Assembly (NCBI GenBank): GCA_031761405.1
Contig: JASEVX010000006.1
Location: 26,111,097 to 26,175,096, forward strand
DNA length: 64,000 nucleotides
Source of the DNA: Serripes groenlandicus
Taxonomy: Eukaryota > Mollusca > Bivalvia > Cardiida > Cardiidae
Direction: 5' to 3'
Part shown: piece by piece, positions 61,049-64,000 of the stretch
Layout: each line of letters opens with the position of its first letter
Position numbering within the stretch: position 1 is the first letter of the stretch
Program-made: the position numbers and the translations under genes
Notes under the pieces: generated by a model
What the model was told of the DNA's origin: nothing
The model's input: the letters and a program-made list of their open reading frames with translations, nothing else
Database searches by the model: none

Positions 61049-61227
61049 TTAACTCTTTCCCGCATTGAGCAAATCTGCAGCAGACTACATTAAAAACATC
61101 TGGGTAGAAACTATAGAAAACTTCTATAAATGAATAATATTGAAGTTTCTCCTTTTCTCATACCGCGAGTTTTCAAAAAATGTCTGCAGATTTGTAAATA
61201 TGTTACTATATGAGGGAAAGGGTTTGA
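61049..61227 (-). mobile_element. M1 element
   Basis: TTAACTCTTTCCCGCATTGAG, CTGCAGCAGACTAC on the left, ATGTCTGCAG and TATGAGGGAAAGGGTTTGA on the right. Confidence 0.75.
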
Positions 61228-61518
61228 TGAAGTCAAAAATGTTCAGATTACATGTTATAACAAATCCAAAAAGTTTTCTAAAAGATTGCTAAAAATACAT
61301 GTAAATACTCTGCATCTGCCATCAGACCACGTCAATAAGTGCTGAGAACTGCCAGTCTCTGATATACATGTATCTAGCACAGAGTACAGGTTCCCATTTT
61401 GGACACATAATTTAAACCTGGCAGCATACTATCTGGTACCCATCATTGCAATAGGAACCTCTCAATACGGTGTCAATACCTCAGGAGTCCCATGAGAAAT
61501 ATTTGTTTTGTGTATATA

Positions 61519-61692
61519 TCAACCCTCTTCCCATTTGCAGATGAATTTTGACCCATCTGCTGCAGAAGACTTTTGCCACAATATTTTCAACTCTATTCAA
61601 TTAAGTTTTTTTTTAAAGAGATGTCTCATGTTTTTTTCTTGATGTTTTTAAATTTGTCTGTTGCAGACTTGATGTATGTGGGAAAGGGTTAA
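61519..61692 (+). mobile_element. M1 element
   Basis: TCAACCCTCTTCCCATTTGCAG, GACCCATCTGCTGCAGAAGAC on the left, TTTGTCTGTTGCAGAC and TGTATGTGGGAAAGGGTTAA on the right. Confidence 0.82.
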
Positions 61693-61995
61693 TAATGTTA
61701 CAATTAATGTTTAACATATAGTTTGCTGGCTTCATGCAAAATGGTCGTAACTTCTTCTCGTTATAATATGCAGGTATAACCTTTTTACATGAAGACATCA
61801 ACTATTTGTACAACATTTTTTTCTGTCCATAGCCTTTCTTCAAAAGCTTTATGAATGCTTGTATGACCTGAGATTGGAACCAGAGAAGGACTTGACCAGA
61901 CTGCACATTGGAACAGACTGATCTGAATATTCACTAGTCAAAAAAGTCAGATTTTGGTCAAGGTAGTCTGCCACAAACATAAAAATATATACAGA

Positions 61996-62210
61996 TTAAC
62001 CCTTTCCCTCATACAACAATTCTGCAGCAGACGACTTTGAACATATTTTGTCAAAAAATAGAAAATCTCTATAATTGAATGGATAACCTATGACTAAAAG
62101 CGGAAAACATTGTTGCAAAAAAGGAGAAATTTCTTCTTTTGTAACTATGTTTTCAAAAAGCTGTCTGCTGCAGAGGCAGCAGAAAGCATCTATATGAGAG
62201 AAAAGGTTAA
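61996..62210 (-). mobile_element. M1 element, abutting the next copy
   Basis: TTAACCCTTTCCCTCATACAAC, CTGCAGCAGACGAC (short end) on the left. Right GTCTGCTGCAGAGGCAGCAG and ATGAGAGAAAAGGTTAA (long end). The right TTAA (62207-62210) is also the left TTAA of the next copy. Confidence 0.88.
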
Positions 62211-62425
62211 CCGTTTCCTACATATAGACACTTTCTGACACGTCTTCAGCAGACGGCTATTGAAAAGTTTCTGACAAAAGAAGAAATTGCTCAAAACAAT
62301 CAATTTCTCATTTTGTCACAATGTTTTCAACTCTATTCAACATTTATAGAGATGTTTTTTTTAGTTTTGCCTCAATGTTTTGAAAGTCGTCTGCTGCAGA
62401 TTGATTGTATGTGGGAAAGGGTTAA
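62207..62425 (+). mobile_element. M1 element, abutting the previous copy
   Basis: TTAACCGTTTCCTACATATAG, long end. Right AAAGTCGTCTGCTGCAG, GTATGTGGGAAAGGGTTAA, short end. Opposite orientation to the neighbour, long ends facing each other across one shared TTAA. Confidence 0.88.
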
Positions 62426-62796
62426 TTGTTTGCTTGGTTAGAAGCATGTAATAAGTTCATCACAACCACTCGACTAACTTCAACATGTCATGGCAACGGA
62501 TATTTCATGAACAATATTATTAGCACCAAAAGTTCATGAAATGGGTCGTTAAAAAACATTTACAATATAAAAATGAATCACTGTAATACAATGAACGATG
62601 AACAATGATACTCTAATATGGATCAGATGAGAAACATTTACCCATGGAAAAGTGTTCAATCTTGACTAAACTGAGACAACGTAATGGATCATCATTGTAC
62701 AAATCAATCCTTTCCAATATTTGTAAAGATTTTTTTTAATGTCTCCACAGGTGAATGTTTTTTAGAATATTATCAGTAAAATAAATGAGAAATAGC

Positions 62797-63008
62797 TTAT
62801 CCCTTTCCAACCTGCAAACCTTTTAAAACATTGTGGCGAAAGGTTAAAATGCTCATTATACCTGAGCTTTTTCTTCTGTTTCCGCCCACAATGTTTCTCA
62901 AATCTATTAAATAATAATAGATTAATTTATAGTTTATTTACCATGTTTTTGCTTGAACAATTCCAAAGTTGCCTGCTGCAGATTTTGTATGTTTGTGGGA
63001 AAGGGATA
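62797..63008 (+). mobile_element. M1 element, diverged
   Basis: TTATCCCTTTCCAACCTGCAAAC on the left. AAAGTTGCCTGCTGCAG and TTTGTGGGAAAGGGATAA on the right. Confidence 0.75.
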
Positions 63009-63642
63009 ATAAGCAACTACTCCTTTTTATGCATTCTTATATATGCCTTTATTTCTCTTGTTTACTATTTGAAAGAAACAAAAAGCCAGAAATAAGGTTA
63101 AAATCTGTATTAAAAGTTCCTTTAATTGATTCATATACACTGGTAAGCTGATTTCTTTTCATGAACATCGTGACAAATGTACATGGCATGCCTAGTTCCA
63201 GATTTATACACAATCAACATTTTCCAGTATTTACAAAATAACAGTTAATTGTGTACAATAGATCTTTACAAGTTTGAAATAAATATGTTCACAAAATTGT
63301 ACACGAAAATATCACAAAATGCCTCCTTTGATTTTTAACATTTGGGCACTGCTAATGCATTTAAATAAAAATATGAAAAATAAAATGAAGCTGCATATAG
63401 TTTTTCTTGTTTATTTGCAGAGTTTATGTATTTAGTGCAGTGCAAACTGTTATGCTTCCTTGATACTTTACAAAATTAATATGCATTTAAAACAAACCTT
63501 TCTCTGAACAAATATTGGCTGCTGTTGATTATGTTTTTGTATGTTGAGTTTATTAATAATTTGCACCTTAATATAAACAATTAATAATTATCAGAGCTAA
63601 AACACTTATTTGATTCTGCATTATTTACAAAACAAAATATCA

Positions 63643-63845
63643 TTAACCATTTCCCACGTGCAGACGCTTTTTGACACATCTATAGATAACAGACAACTTT
63701 TGAAAACCAACAGAGAAAATTGATTATAAATGAGCAATTTCTCCTTTTACCACAATGTTATCAACTCTATCCGATACTGATATCCCCATATATGAGCTTT
63801 TTTTTATTTGTTTCTCTAGATGTTTTCAAAATCATCTCAGAGATC
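63643..63845 (+). mobile_element. M1 element, right end eroded
   Basis: TTAACCATTTCCCACGTGCAG, long end. GAGCAATTTCTCCTTTTACC in the centre, TTTTCAAAATCATCTCAGAG at the decayed right part. The right TTAA was not found. Confidence 0.72.
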
Positions 63846-63891
63846 TAGATAAGGGCGTTTTGCATGTTCTAAAAAACTTATTAGACCCTCT

Positions 63892-63963
63892 AACCCTATG
63901 TTGTGGTACTCAAAAGAATCGTCTCAGTGAGAGGATTCTTTTGAGTACCCACAACATAGGGTT
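63892..63963. repeat. 72-base near-perfect hairpin
   Basis: AACCCTATGTTGTGGTACTC on the left is inverted as GAGTACCCACAACATAGGGTT on the right. Pairing continues through AAAAGAATC/GATTCTTTT and TCTC/GAGA to a 3-base loop. About 33 of 35 positions pair. No flanking duplication was seen. Perhaps a minimal foldback element or a hairpin RNA source. Confidence 0.85.
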
Positions 63964-64000
63964 TGCTTGAATAATAAGAGAAAAATTGTGGGAAAAAAGA

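Overview
This is an AT-rich, intron- and repeat-dominated piece of an animal genome. It contains one 200-base N gap (31033-31232), so it is an assembled eukaryotic scaffold. The repeat content points to a bivalve mollusc: tRNA-headed SINEs whose tails end in a 'GGCGTTAAACTCC / GGCGTAAAACCCC' motif, long repeats flanked by GGTGAGC or CGGGGGATA ends with tandem cores, and a LINE. I infer the taxon from the repeats, not from a diagnostic gene. Nothing bacterial, no CRISPR array, no rRNA and no stand-alone tRNA gene was seen.

Genes are few. The best is a three-exon gene on the + strand (exons 46880-46922, 50655-50768, 52185-52276). It joins in a single phase-1 frame to an 82-residue secreted peptide: a signal peptide plus two six-cysteine domains, one domain per exon. 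A TATA box lies upstream and AATAAA downstream. The spacing resembles the small bivalve serine-protease inhibitors of the Cvsi (MEROPS I84) type. The sequence just after its stop codon is repeated immediately after the N gap at 31233, so a paralogue probably sits in or was lost at the gap. A first coding exon of a protein kinase (26460-26546) with a glycine-rich loop and a clean donor site is also present; its continuation was not found. Decayed coding remnants are a HECT ubiquitin-ligase-like domain (about 21712-22549), a non-LTR reverse transcriptase (9606-12275), an ORF1 zinc-knuckle fragment at the left edge, and a Tc1/mariner-type transposase tail (16550-16699).

Layout. 0-9.3 kb: ORF1 fragment, SINEs, an ~80-bp tandem family in three blocks, and a 0.55-kb duplicated block (3.15 kb and 7.73 kb). 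9.6-12.3 kb: LINE. 13-25 kb: TTAA-flanked MITEs (called M1 here), composite repeats, the HECT remnant. 26.4 kb: kinase exon. 28-31 kb: composite repeats, then the gap. 31.2-39.2 kb and 52.3-57.2 kb: two direct copies of a segmental duplication that differ by insertions and deletions, which makes insertion sites readable. 33.15-35.43 kb and 44.73-46.77 kb: two Helitron-like elements with covarying terminal repeats. 39.3-40.1 kb: a tandem array carrying nuclear-receptor-type half sites. 42.46-43.19 kb: a TIR element with 9-bp target duplication. 46.8-52.3 kb: the secreted-peptide gene, with a satellite and ~0.9 kb of microsatellite in intron 1. 52.5-53.9 kb: inverted-repeat elements rich in ACGA/TCGT words. 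57.4-64 kb: a composite element, an ~81-bp tandem array and about ten M1 copies.

The genes here do not form a pathway. The main story is mobile DNA packed around, and directly abutting, the parts of one small secreted-peptide gene. Names M1, M2, M3, H1, H2 and R are labels used only in this annotation.
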